Numbered from the stretch's first letter, positions 44,506-56,198 are shown. The stretch: 64,000 nt of DNA from Mycoplasmopsis bovis 8790 (GCF_005061465.1 NZ_LAUS01000003.1:1-64000); one strand, 5' to 3'. The notes: a model not told the origin generated them from the sequence alone. Program-made: numbers and translations.

Positions 44506-47397
44506 ATGAGGAAAAGATTACTACTAAAGGGCGGTCTCTTAACATTGGTTACGCCTTTAATTTCATCTGCATGTTTTGTGCCAAATTATGAAAAAGACAT
44601 AAATAAAAATATTGATGATAAAAATGAAATAAATAGACAGTGAGAAAAAATATTTATTAATAGCCCAACAGGCTCAGATATTAAAAAATTAGAAATAGAT
44701 AACTGAGCAAAAATTCAAATTGAAAGCTCCAAGGCATTTTTGGCCTCAGCAAAAATGACTGAGGATATTTTCAGTGATCAATTTAAAAATTTAGCCAATA
44801 ATGCTATAAATAGATACAAAAAGCATGGGAATAAACATGCATCTGAATCTGCAAAAATGACCGAAAGTCTTTTTAGTGACTCATTAGGTAGGTCAGTTGA
44901 GAGCATCAAAACAAAAGCTTATAGAGACTCTATTTCAGGCCTAGATATAGATATTCACCCAAGTAATAAACAATTAAAAGATGAAGAAAAGCGCTTGGAT
45001 GAATTAGCTAAAAAGACTCTAGACGATGTTAAAAGGGATAACGAAAAAATTCTTAATTTCAAGAGTAAATGAGACTCTAAATTTAGTAATAGTATCGCTG
45101 GTGCCGATATTAAAAAATCACAATTGATAGATCCTTGATGAACTGCATATAAAAAATACATAGAGTCATTAGAAAATAAAATAGCTAAAGCAACTGACAA
45201 GACTAATAAAATAAGAGAAGAAATAATCAAATTAATAGAATCAATAAATAAGATTAAATTGGATCATAAAGCAGATATATATGCCAATAATTCATCAAAC
45301 TATACGACTAGATTATTTGATGAATCAAATACTGATAAAATCAAAGATGCTGAAGAAATATATGCTAAAGAATTAGCTGATAAGTATTACTCTTATGTTG
45401 ACAATAAAGTTAGTTCAGCTGAAAGCACTAAAAAATTGTTTGACGATTCGCTAAGGGATTTAACTAAAGAGGCACTAAATAGATACAAAAAACATGGCGA
45501 TAAGCATGCATTTGAATCGGCAAAAATGATTGGTGAATTATTTAGTGACTCGTTTAAAAGAGCAATAGAAAGCATCAAGACCAAGAACTATAGAGATTCA
45601 ATTTCTGGTGAAGATATTAATATTCATTGAACTAATGATGATATTGAAAGGGCTATAAACAAGGCATTAAAGGAAAATTTAGATCATAATTTATCTAAAT
45701 TAAACGAGTTCAAAGCAGCTAATGATATTGCTAAAATTTTTGATGATACATACACTAATTTAACTAAAGAGGCACTAAATAGATACAAAAAACATGGCGA
45801 TAAGCATGCATTTGAATCAGCAAAAATGACTGGTGAATTATTTAGTGACTCGTTTAAAAGAGCAATAGAAAGCATCAAGACCAAGATCTATAGAGATTCA
45901 ATTTCTGGTGAAGATATTAATATTCATTGAACTAATGATGATATTGAAAAGGCTATAAACAAGGCATTAAAGGAAAATTTAGATCTTAATTTACATAAAT
46001 TAAACGAGTTCAAAGCAGCTAGTGATATTGCCAAAATTTTTGATGATGCATACACTGATTTAACTAAAGAGGCACTAAATAGATACAAAAAACATGGCGA
46101 TAAGCATGCATTTGAATCAGCAAAAATGATTGGTGAATTATTTAGTGACTCGTTTAAAAGAGCAATAGAAAGCATCAAGACCAAGACATATAGAGATTCC
46201 ATTTCCGGTGAAGATATTAATATTCATTGAACTAATGATGATATTGAAAGGGCTATAAACAAGGCCTTAAAGGACAATTTAGATCTTAATTTACATAAAT
46301 TAAACGAGTTCAAAGCAGCTAATGATATTGCTAAAATTTTTGATGATACATACACTAATTTAACTAAAGAGGCATTAAGAAGGAAAGCAAGGGCTGAAGA
46401 AGACAAAGAAGCAGTCAAAGTTTATGCTGAAATCGAATTAACTGATCATTTAATTTCAGCTTCTGATATTACAGCTGAATTATTTAGCGACGAACATCAA
46501 AAATGGGTTGAAAAAGTCAAAAATAATATTAAGGCAAGAATTTACAGAGACTCTACTTCTGGTTTAGACATTAACATTCACTGAACTAAAGAAGATTTAG
46601 ACAGACTAACTAGCAAAGTTCTAAGAGACAATTGAGACTTAAATAAAGGCATATTGGACGAAATGAAGGCATCAGATATTACAGGCAAACTATTTGACAA
46701 TAGTTATGATAGAGCAATGGATGAAGTTAAAACAAGAGTTTATAGAGACTCAATTTCAGGCTTAGACATAGAGCTTAATCCAACTAAAGAGCAATTAAAA
46801 GCTGAACTTAAGAAGTTGAATGATGAAGTAAGCAAATATTTAGAAGAAAACTGAAGAATCAATAAAGCTAAATTTGCGGAGACATCTTCGGCAATAAGCA
46901 CAGGAAAACTATTTGATGATGAATATACTGACTTAGTCAAAATTGCTAAGAATCGAACTAAAGAGTCAATTTTCTTTGATTTAAGAAACAGAGACTGATG
47001 ATTTAAAGATCCAGATTTGGATTTATTACGCTTACCTATCTTGAAAAAGCACTATTTCCATAATTCGTTATTTAAAATTAATCCTGATTTTACTAATGAT
47101 AGAAAAAAGATCAAAGATCTTGCTACTAAGCTTGATATCGAAATAATTGATCGCCAAAAAGGAGTTATGGAGATTATTGATGGAAAATTATATTGAACAC
47201 AAGAAGGAGCCCACAACTCAGTTATTTATAATGAAATTGAAGGAATAGTTCTAAATTCAAATTTAAGTGATGAGGAAAAAATAATATTTCTTCAATTGAA
47301 CATAATGGTAAAAAGCCAACCATTGGTGGATTCGGTTTTAACAAACATATTGGCGTACTTGTGAAAAAAACTGATAAAGATAATATATATGAAATAA
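44506..47397 (+). CDS. Phase-variable modular lipoprotein with 100-residue tandem repeats, frameshifted near C-terminus
   Basis: 963 codons as read. Signal peptide MRKRLLLKGGLLTLVTPLIS with lipobox ending S-S-A-C (Cys23). No long linker. Module motifs: IFINSPTGSDI, AYRDSISGLDIDIHP, F-S-N-S-I-A-G-A-D-I, three copies of YRDSISGEDINIHW, IYRDSTSGLDINIHW, VYRDSISGLDIELNPT. Each is paired with an S-A-K-M-(T/I)-x-E-L-F-S-D motif. The last part, from about 46950, aligns with the C-terminal module of the gene at 58977 (F-D-x-R-x-x-D-W-x-x-K-D-P-x-L-D). At the A-run 47276-47281 the frame departs from homology and ends at 47397; one extra base would restore the module up to 47510. Weak ribosome site GAGGG. 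Confidence 0.8.
45460..46359 (+). repeat. Three exact-period 300-bp tandem repeats inside lipoprotein gene
   Basis: Copies at 45460-45759, 45760-46059 and 46060-46359, each exactly 300 bases (100 codons) and differing by only a few bases. Each encodes L-T-K-E-A-L-N-R-Y-K-K-H-G-D-K-H-A-F-E-S-A-K-M, an E-L-F-S-D motif and YRDSISGEDINIHW. The frame is kept, so unequal crossover would change protein length in 100-residue steps. Confidence 0.93.
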
Positions 47398-47510
47398 CAT
47401 ACAAGTTAATTCTCAAGAACGGTGAGTTTTATAAAGATGATAATAAACAAGAGACACGAACTCAAATCATTGATTTGAGCTCTTCTGCTGGAACTTTAAC
47501 AAATAACTAA
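47282..47510 (+). pseudogene. Out-of-frame C-terminal remainder of lipoprotein 44506
   Basis: Frame shifted by one relative to the upstream coding part. It encodes N-N-I-S-S-I-E-H-N-G-K-K-P-T-I-G-G-F-G-F, then a beta-rich tail ending T-R-T-Q-I-I-D-L-S-S, which lines up with N-H-P-T-I-G-G-F-G-V and N-Q-I-I-D-L-S-K at the end of the gene at 58977. Stop TAA at 47508. Confidence 0.75.
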
Positions 47511-47583
47511 TATTAACATTTGAGCTTATATTTATTGCTACGTTATCACTAAAAGTTATTTAGACTCCAAAAGTCAAAAAGTA

Positions 47584-47610
47584 ATATGGAAAAGTTTCCA
47601 TATTTTTTAT
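47584..47610 (+). terminator. Terminator of lipoprotein gene 44506
   Basis: Perfect 9-bp stem ATATGGAAA/TTTCCATAT, loop AG, then TTTTTATACTTTTTT. Its position after 47510 supports the idea that the gene formerly ended there. Confidence 0.9.
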
Positions 47611-47652
47611 ACTTTTTTGGGCTTCATTAAGTCAAAGCATAAAAATGTTAAT

Positions 47653-47667
47653 GGCGGGCAATATAAT
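47653..47667 (+). promoter_or_regulatory. Promoter with interrupted G tract (GGCGGG)
   Basis: GGCGGG at 47653-47658 stands 3 bases before a consensus TATAAT (47662-47667), the place where sister genes have 8-10 G. The interrupting C should stop slippage, so the gene at 47705 may be locked in one state. Confidence 0.55.
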
Positions 47668-47704
47668 TTTTATAGATTAATAATTACTAATGAGTGTAGA
47701 ATTT

Positions 47705-49354
47705 ATGAGAAAAACACTACTCGCAAAAAATGTGCTGTTGCTTTTTTCAATGCCACTGATTTCATCTGCTTGTTATGTACCAAATATTTTGGAAAATAAT
47801 GCAAATAAGCCTGTTTGAAAGGATTTTTCAAACAAAAATCATAATGATGTATTGCCCCAGTGAAATAAAGTTTTTGTCGATAGCCCAACCGGGTATGATA
47901 TTAGCAAAATCGAGCTAGATAAGTGAGAAAAAAATCGCTTAAAAAATTCTAGGGGATTTTTAGCATCAGCCAAAATGACAGGTGAATTATTTGGTGATGA
48001 ATTTTTAGATTATGAAATAAGCATTATTAAAAATGAAATAGATTCAAGAATTCATAACCAAGAGCACAGCATATCTAGTGCTGAAAATACAGCTAGAATG
48101 TTTGATGATACTTATACTGACTCAACTAAAAAGGCAGTAGAAAGATATAAAAAACATACCGATAAGCACTTATCTGAATCTGCAAAACATTTTGTAGAAT
48201 TATTTAGTGATGAACACAAAGCCTGAGTGGATAGAGTTAAAAGCAATATTAAGGCAAAAATATATAGAGATTCAACTTCTGGCCTAGATATTGAGTTTTA
48301 TCCTACTGATAAGCAAATTGAAGATGAAAATAAACGTTTAGAAAAAGAAGTTAATAAAATCATAAGAAAGAATTGAGACTTAAACAAAGCACAATTAGAT
48401 TCAATTAGTGCAGCTAAAGAAGTCGAATTATTATTTAGTAATTCTGAGGATGAATTAATTAAGCAAGCAGAAGAAGTCTATGCTAAAGAATTAGCAGACA
48501 AGGACATAAAACATATTGATAACAAAATTTCAGCTTCTGATATCACTAAAGACTTATTTAGCAATGATTATCTTAGAGAAATTGAAAAAGCTAAAAGAGA
48601 TAAGGAAATAGGCTCAAGAATTTATAATGATTCACCTTCAGGATTAGATATTAATATTCACTGGACTAATGATGATTTGGAAAGAGCAGTTAATAAAATC
48701 CTAAAAGATAATAAAGAGTTAAATAAAACTAAATGAAGTGAATTCAAAACTGCTAGTGATATTGCAAAAATATTTGATGATACATACACAGATTTAATCA
48801 AATTGGCTATTGAAAGAGAAAAACAAAGAAAAGAAAAAGAGTTTTTAGAATACAAAATAGTTTCTAGCAAGGAATTTGAATGGATTTTCACTGAGCCAGA
48901 GTGGAATAAATACTTGCTCCCAGTATTAGAAACATACTCAAACAACAATAATCTCTTTGTGATAGATAAGCTTAGCTCTTTTGAAAAAGCAAGACTTAAA
49001 AAATTGTTTGATTCATCACTTAAATATACTGAAGGAATTATTCCAGTTATAAATGGTGAGTTATTTTTTGCCAATAAGTACAGAACAGACTGATACATTA
49101 AACCAAAAGCTTCATTAGTCAGATTTGCTAAGTTAAAAATAAATAAAAATTTATCTCCTTTTTATAAACTTATAAACACAAGAAATGAAGGCAATAATTT
49201 GGCTTCATTGGGACATATTAATCAAGATACTAAACTAGGGATAAAGGTTACAAAAATAGATAACATTTATAAATTAGAGTGAAAACTAGCACTTAGAAAT
49301 GGTGAATTAGATTCTAAAACTTATACTTTTGAAATTGATTTTAGAAAGCTTTAA
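47705..49354 (+). CDS. Modular lipoprotein, probably not phase variable
   Basis: 549 residues. Signal peptide MRKTLLAKNVLLLFSMPLIS, lipobox S-S-A-C (Cys23). Module motifs VFVDSPTGYDI (about 55), IYRDSTSGLDIEFYPT (about 185) and IYNDSPSGLDINIHW (about 305), alternating with S-A-K-M-T-G-E-L-F-G-D and similar motifs. The last ~170 residues form the globular C-terminal module (F-T-E-P-E-W-N-K-Y-L-L-P, later N-L-A-S-L-G-H-I-N-Q-D-T-K-L-G-I-K-V) related to those of 44506 and 58977, here with the P-T-I-G-G-F-G signature replaced by L-A-S-L-G-H-I. Weak ribosome site. Function unknown. Confidence 0.82.
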
Positions 49355-49435
49355 TTTACTTAGGCAACATAACTTAAAAGAATTATTTTTGCCTTTATTT
49401 TGTTGTTTGATATTCTGCTATAAAGACACTGCAAG

Positions 49436-49463
49436 CACTACAAAGTCATTGTAGTGTTTTTTT
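49436..49463 (+). terminator. Terminator of lipoprotein gene 47705
   Basis: Perfect 8-bp stem CACTACAA/TTGTAGTG, loop AGTCA, then TTTTTTTA. Confidence 0.88.
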
Positions 49464-49565
49464 ATTTGTAACTAAATATTGTTACACACTCAATGTAAAA
49501 CAATGTATTTTTTTCTTTTGATAGTTGAATTTATAGAACAAGAAAAAAGCAGAAAAAGTACAATA

Positions 49566-49638
49566 ATTTTCCACATTTTATGGAAAATTAAGGCAAAAAG
49601 CAAGTAAGCAAAAGCTTTGGGGGGGGGTATTATAAAAT
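49566..49638 (+). promoter_or_regulatory. Poly-G (9) promoter switch of lipoprotein gene 49681
   Basis: Hairpin ATTTTCCA/TGGAAAAT (49566-49588), GCAAAAGCTTT, nine G (49619-49627), then TATTATAAAAT as -10-like element. Nearly superposable on the region before 41875, so the two are duplicated control cassettes. Confidence 0.75.
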
Positions 49639-49680
49639 ATTTATTAATTAAATATTAAATATTAATGCTAGGAGCATACA

Positions 49681-52600
49681 GTGAAGAAGAAGTGAATTTT
49701 AAAAGGCGGATTATTGGCCTTATTTTCCCCATTATTATCATCAGCTTGCTTTGTAACGAATACAGAGAATCCTGCTGATCCATCTAACGGAACACCACCA
49801 AATGGTGGAGGCGGTAGCACTAATCCCGGAAATGGATCTAACCCAGGAGGCGGTGGCGCTCCTGATAATGGAAGCAGACATGGTGGTGGCAATGAAGGCA
49901 ATTCAGGGGACAATAGCAAAAAACCTGATAACAACAACCAAACAAGGCTTGTAGTATGAAGCGACATCTTCAGAGACAGTATTTCTGGAGAAGATATTTT
50001 ATTGCACCCTACTAAAGAGCAAATAGAAAAAGAAGAAAAGCGCCTAGATGAAGAAGTTAAGAGAATATTAGACAAAGTTAAGAAAGAAAACGAAGAGAAA
50101 AATAAAGCCATTATAGAAAAATTTGAAAAAGAAGAAAAACGTTTAGAAGAAGAAGTTAAGAAAATACTAGAAGAAAATAAGAGAAACAACGAAAAAATAT
50201 TCAAAGAATTTGTTGAAAACAAATGGAAAGATATTTTTGACAATAGCCCAACTGGTGCAGACATAAGTAATAGAGATCTATATGACTATAATGGATTTAA
50301 AGATAAAGTCTTATTAAAATATAAAGCTTGACTTCTAAAGCAAATAAAAGGCTATGATGCCATAATTAATGCAAGGGACAACTATAGCGCATTATTAAGA
50401 AAACAATATGAAGAATTAGCTGATAGAATAGCTAAAGAATTAGAAGCCAAAAGACAAGATATTAAGAAAAAACTTTCTGAAAATAGATCAAAACTTAACT
50501 ATTTAGAAAATGAAAAATTAGTAAAAGCTAGAAAAGAACTTGATGAAACCAAAGAATCTAAGAAAGACATTTTAGATCTATTAGAAGGCGCTAAAGAAGA
50601 AAAAGAATACTATGCTAATATTTATAAAGTTGCTACTGAAGAAGTTTCAAAAGTTAAGAGTGCAAGCGATAAAATTGAAGAATTAGAAAAGAAAATAAAA
50701 GAGTCAGAAGCAAAAATTGAATCGCTGTCATCGCAAATAAAACAAAAATATGGATTTTATGAATTAATTTTGAATGTAGGCAGACGTATAACTGACCTTA
50801 AAAAACAAAATAAATACCTAGAAACTCTAATAAAAGACAAGCAAAACGATAATTTTGCTGATAGTTTTGTTTTTAACACTGAATACAAATTCAATCATGA
50901 GTTAATAAAAGAATGAAAACCTGTAATTGAGAACAATAAAGAAGAAATCAGAGAGATAGAAGAAGAAATTAAAAGATTCACATCAGAATATGAGAATGTA
51001 ATCAATGAAGTAGATAAATTAATTCAGGAGCAAGCTTCAAGCAATAAAGAAAAAGGCGATTTAGACAAAGAATTAGCTAAATTAACTAAAGAAGTTGAAA
51101 CAATAACAAAAGGCACTAAGGACTGAAAATCATATTTAGAACAAAAAGAAAAAGAAGTTGCAAAAGCCAAAGAAAATGTTGCTTTATATGAACGTGATAC
51201 TAAGAAACTAACTGATTTAATGAAAACTGGTGATTCTGAAGAATCTAAAGGTGAGAAAATAGTTAACGAATCTGAAGCAGATTTAGTTCAATTAAGAAAA
51301 GAACAAGAAAGCCTTCTAAAAGAAGAAAAAGCCTTGGAAGAAAAAGAAAAAGTCATTTCAGTTTTAATAAGTCAATCTGATAAAAATGAAGAACTGTTTG
51401 ACAGACTTACATTCAAATACGATGTTGAAAAAGAAAAGTTTGTCACAGAATTAGAAAAGGTTGAAAAAATACTTGAACAACGTAAACAACGTAGGTATAA
51501 AGAAATTTTTGAAGATGGTTCAGCAAGAGAAACAGGTGAATTATTTAGTGATGACTGACTTAGAGAAATTGAAAAAGCTAAAAGAAATAGAGAAATGATG
51601 TCAAGAATCTATAATGATTCACCTTCTGGTTTAGATATCAATCTTCTATCTAAAAAAGAATTAGAAAAATGAGTTTCATACATCTTAGACAAGAACTATA
51701 AAGAAAATAAAGCAAGATTTTTAGAAGCATTAGCAGCTAAAGATACAGCTGCATTATTTGATGATAAATTTGCTTCAGAAGTAGCTGATGCAAGAGCTAG
51801 AGCTAAAGCCATATCTACTAAAAAATGAGAAGCCTTATTTAATAAGAAACTATTGTGGGAGGAAATCACTCCAACAAGTTTATTTGGTGAATATAAAGAA
51901 AGAATTGACAAATATTACAAGACAGAATCGGCCTTATTTACTAAATTAGAAAAAGAAAATGATGAAAAAATTGAAAAATACAAGAAAGAGCGCGCTGACT
52001 ATATAGAAGGACTAAGGAAAGATTTAGAGACAGATAAGTCAAGTTTAGAAAAGAAGAAACAAAACACCGAGAAATATATTAATGAACTAAATAATTTGTT
52101 AACTTCTTCAAATATTAATAGTGAATTGTCATTAGCTAAAGAGACAATAACAGAGTTAAATGACTTGTTAGATGGCGCCAAAGATGAACTAAAATTCTAT
52201 GTTGATAAAAAAGATGATTTTGATGAAATTACACTCGAATTAAAAAGCACAAGAGAAAATGCTGCGTTTGCCAGAAAAAATATTAGTGAGCTTACACAAG
52301 TGTTGTCAAAACTTGAGTCGATAAAACAAGAGTTAAATAAGACATATGATAAAAGCATTAAAGACATAAGTGAATTTTTAGAAGAAGTGAAAGAAAAAGA
52401 AAGTAAATTAAATAAGCCAACAAAATCATTGATTGAGGAAATTGAAGCAGACGAAAAAATAAATGCATATATTTATGGAACATCTTATGAGTCTAATTTT
52501 AAGAAACTTGAAGAAGCTCATAAACAAAATTACAAGAACTATGAGGAATTACTAGATCTCAAAGCAGAAATAGAAGAATTAAATAAATTATTAAGTGATG

Positions 52601-53076
52601 ATAAAAAAGAAAAACAAAATGCTATAAGCAAAGTTGATATTGATTTAGAATCTAAGAAAAATGCGCTAGATGGATATGAGAAAGCCAAAGAATTTTTTGT
52701 GGGCGAAAAATCAAGAATTACACAACTCTTATTAAAAAGAGCTGATGACATCAACAAAATAAAAGAATACATTGAACTATATAGTAGTAACATTAACCAA
52801 ATAGAGGGCTTTATTAAGGAAGTTACTAATAAAGAAATGGATTTATCAAAAGAGTCTGACAAGATAAACAAGGAATTATCTTCTGCTAAACAAGAATTAC
52901 AAAGATTAAAAGTGAGAATGCAAGAGATTGAAACAAGAGATCAGAAGATTAATGATCTAAAGAAAAAATATGAACAAGAAATTGATAAATTAGAAAAAGA
53001 AGCTTATAACAAAGAAAAAAATATAGCTTCAATACTATTAAAACTTGAAAAAGAACTAAAGGAATTTAAATCTTAA
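49681..53076 (+). CDS. Phase-variable lipoprotein with very long coiled coil
   Basis: 1,131 residues. GTG start with AGGAGC upstream; codon 5 is TGA (VKKKWILKGGLLALFSPLLS, then S-A-C, Cys23). A Gly/Pro/Asn-rich linker spans about 30-90. Two module motifs, IFRDSISGEDILLHPT (about 96) and IFDNSPTGADIS (about 184), come first; a third, IYNDSPSGLDINLLS (about 641), separates two coiled-coil halves. The C-terminus has the family ending D-L-K-K-K-Y-E-Q-E-I-D-K-L-E-K-E-A-Y. The first coiled-coil half is the relative of the truncated copy at 40753. Probably a long rod on the cell surface; ligand unknown. Confidence 0.86.
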
Positions 53077-53133
53077 TAAATTCATACATTATTAATGGTT
53101 CTACAAGAAAACATATTATCATAAAACTATATC

Positions 53134-53161
53134 AAAGCCTTCCTGTAAAAAGGGAGGCTTT
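53134..53161 (+). terminator. Likely terminator of lipoprotein gene 49681
   Basis: 11-bp stem AAAGCCTTCCT/AGGGAGGCTTT with one wobble and a 6-base loop; the T-run after it is short. Confidence 0.65.
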
Positions 53162-53264
53162 ACTATATCATAATTCCATTCTTCCTTAAAACAATACTAA
53201 CTATAAAATATCTAAAGTAAGTTTATAATAACCAATATAAATTTTTCTAATTGACTGAGGTTTT

Positions 53265-54362
53265 ATGAAAAGAAAGTTATTAATTGCACTTAGCTCAAGC
53301 TTGATGTTCTTGCCTATAATTTCTGCAAAATGTAACGAGTCGAAAAGTGATAACCAAGCGACTGAGACTCCATCAAATCAAAACCCTTCAACAGCACCTA
53401 CACATAATCCAGATTCTGGCAGTTCAGCATCAAACTCAAATACTAAGAAAGACATAGAGAAAAAGTGAGACTCAGTCTTTAAAGATAGTCCAACAGGATT
53501 AGATATAACTTCAAAAGAAGGTTACAAGAGCCAATTTGAAAACTATAAGAAAGCATTATTAGCTAGTTTGAGTTCATTGGATAAGAAAATTAACGAAGCA
53601 GATAAAAAATATGAACTATTAGAAAAGCAACATAAGAGTGAAATTGAAAAACATAAAAATGACTTCGAATCCAATAAAACAGCCATAGAAGGCAAAATTG
53701 TCAAAAATAATAATGACATTGATGCATTAGAAAATACTGTATTAGCTAAAGCTAAAAATGAACTAGCTGAAACAAGAGAAAGCTTAAAAGACTTAGAGGA
53801 TATTTTGCAAGGCGCAAATGAAGAGAAAGAATTTTATTCTAAGTTAAATAATGAAAACAGTGACTTTATAAAAGCGAAGGTAAAAGACATTAAAAGTAGA
53901 ATCGAAAAGTTAACAAAGGCTGCTGAATCTGGCAACAGCAAGCTTAGTAAACTAAAAAGTAAACTAGAAGAGTTAAACAATGAATTCCCTGATACAAATG
54001 ACAAAAAGCTAGAATATATCAAAAATTACTTTTCAATCATTTATGATCACAGCATTCAAAACATTAATGCATTTATTACAGAGGGCAAGAAAAGAGAGCA
54101 AAAATCTCAAGCTGAGGTCAAAGACTTTGAAAACAAACTAGCTAAATTAAAAGAAAAAGATAAAGAGCTAAAGGCTAAATTAGAAAAACTATTAAAGACA
54201 TCAAAATCAATTTATGAGCTAGAGAAAAAGTATGAACAAGAAGAATTAGATTTAGAAAAACAAATCTATAAATATGAAGAAGATAAGGAAAACAGAGTCA
54301 AGAAGATAGAACAACTAAACAAATCAATAAAAGAAATAGAGAAATTAAGCAAAAAGAAATAA
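53265..54362 (+). CDS. Coiled-coil lipoprotein without poly-G tract
   Basis: 365 residues. Signal peptide MKRKLLIALSSSLMFLPIIS differs from the SSGILA / KGGLLA types of the neighbours; lipobox ends S-A-K-C (Cys23). A Pro/Ser/Thr/Asn linker is followed by one module motif W-D-S-V-F-K-D-S-P-T-G-L-D-I (about 69-82), then coiled coil to the end with the family ending E-L-E-K-K-Y-E-Q-E-E-L-D-L-E-K-Q. Upstream sequence has no G tract, so expression is probably constant. RBS GAGG. Confidence 0.85.
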
Positions 54363-54390
54363 AAATATGGAAGCAATTTCATATTTTTTT
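54363..54390 (+). terminator. Terminator of lipoprotein gene 53265
   Basis: Imperfect stem around AAATATG..CATATTT followed by TTTTT. Nearly identical to the sequence at 56199-56228. Confidence 0.7.
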
Positions 54391-54395
54391 AATTA

Positions 54396-54436
54396 AAACC
54401 CGCAAAATAAATGCGGGGGGGGGATTTTATATACTT
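54396..54436 (+). promoter_or_regulatory. Poly-G (9) promoter switch of lipoprotein gene 54490
   Basis: Nine G at 54415-54423 then ATTTTATATAC as -10-like element. CCCGC just upstream (54398-54403) could pair with the start of the tract (GCGGG), with loop AAAATAAAT. Confidence 0.7.
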
Positions 54437-54489
54437 CTTGTCAAATATTTAAAGACGATAGAGAATAAAATTACCCAAAGGAATAAATA

Positions 54490-56193
54490 ATGAAGAAGAA
54501 ATTTTTGTTAAGCTCAGGAATTTTAGCCTTAGCTTCTCCTTTTATTTCAGCAACTTGTGCTGCAAACGTCAAGTCTGAAAATAAGAATCCTGAAAAACCA
54601 GCAACATCCAATCCTATTACTCCGCGTTCAGATCAGCCTATAAATACACCAGTAAATAAACCAGCAGATAATGCTTCTGTAGAACCAGCTGAAACTCAAC
54701 CTTCTAATGAAGCTACAAATCCAGCAGCAAATAATTCAAATAGTAATACAAACAATACAGTTGTTAAAAAAGATATTATGGCTGATTGAAACAATATATT
54801 TAGAAATAGCATAACTGGGGCTGATATTAATAAGCTTTTTGATGAAGATACTATAAAGGAATGAAATAGACAAAAAGCAGAAAAAGAAAGAGGCACAAAA
54901 CATAATAATGCATCAGCTGAGTTAACTTTTAGACTTTTTGATGACACATATAAAAATGAGATAAAAAAAGCTTGAGAAAAAGCCTTTGACCTTTCAGATG
55001 ATTACACTAATATAAGTAAAAGAGATGACTATACCAAAGAGTACAAAACTCATCTAAGCAAGCTAAAACAAACTCTTGAAAGCATTAATGAGAAAAATTG
55101 AAAACAAGTTGACAAAACAATTGAAAACAATGATAAATATTTAAGTTTACTTAGAGATGACCTAAATACCTATAAAACAGACTTAGAGAGACAAAAGGCA
55201 GAGAATGATAAAAACTTAGAAGAAGTTATAAAACAAATTGAAGAATCAAAAATCAAGGGCGAACTAGCTCAAGCAAAAGAAGCTGTTGCAGAATTAAAAG
55301 AACTAATTGAAGTCGCTAGAGAAGAGCTCTTAATTTATACAGATAAAATTCAATACCTTGATTTAGAAATACAAGCGGGGACAAAAGTTCGTTCAGAACA
55401 AGAATCACTTAGTGAAGAAGAAAAGAAAATTAATGCATCAACAGAAAATTTAAGAAAAGAAATTAAATCTACAGAAGAAAACTATGAAAATACTGTAGCT
55501 GAAATAAACAAAATGATTCTAGATGCAAAAGGTGAAATATCAAAATCAGATAAAGCTATTAAGCTGTCTAATGAAGAATTAACTAATTTAGATAAGTCAA
55601 CAACTGGCTTAATGTATTATGTTGCAGACATCATTATTAATAAGTTAGATGAATCGATTGAAGAAAATGAAGATGCTAAAGCGCTTATAGAAGAGCTAGC
55701 ACGTATTAGAATTGAAGAGAGAGCAACTAAGAATAATTTAATCAGCAAAATAAAAACGACTATAAGCGAAAACACTAAAAAAATTAGTACAAACAAAGAC
55801 ATTCTTTCAAAATTGAAAGTAGAAGAGTCAAGAATTGATAAATTTATACGTGATGAGCACACAAACAAATCAAAGTATGAAGAATTTGTAAAACTTTACA
55901 AAGATAACCTTGCATTATTAGAATCTTTATTATGAGAAGTTACTGCTAAAGAGAATCAACTAGCAACAGAAAATGATAAATTAGATAAGAAATTAGAAGA
56001 ATTAGCTCAAAAAGATAAAGAAATTAAAGATAAATTAACTAAAGTCGAAGAAAAAACACAGCTAATTGATGAATTAGAAATTCATTATGACGAAGATCAA
56101 GAATTTTTAGAAAGAGAAGTTTATGAAAAGGAACTTGATATTGATTCAAAGATTAAAAATCTTGAAACCGAAATATCCAAGTACGCAAAATAA
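54490..56193 (+). CDS. Phase-variable lipoprotein, coiled-coil type
   Basis: 567 residues. Signal peptide MKKKFLLSSGILALASPFIS with lipobox S-A-T-C (Cys23), almost identical at nucleotide level to that of the gene at 56336. Pro/Thr/Asn-rich linker to about 95, one module motif W-N-N-I-F-R-N-S-I-T-G-A-D-I (about 99-112), an A-E-L-T-F-R-L-F-D-D-T-Y motif (about 139), then about 400 residues of coiled coil ending E-L-E-I-H-Y-D-E-D. AAAGGAAT ribosome site. Close relative of its downstream neighbour; function unknown. Confidence 0.86.
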
Positions 56194-56198
56194 AGAAT

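Noticed and set aside
45460-46359. Regular repeats suggesting a CRISPR array
   Set aside because: The repeats are contiguous 300-bp coding units in one open frame, not short palindromic repeats with unique spacers.
49668-50264. Minus-strand frame of 198 codons rich in Ser, Pro and Leu
   Set aside because: Shadow of the Gly/Pro linker and coiled-coil start of the lipoprotein at 49681; no ribosome site. The same holds for the other minus-strand frames rich in Ser, Leu and Phe between 28 and 61 kb.
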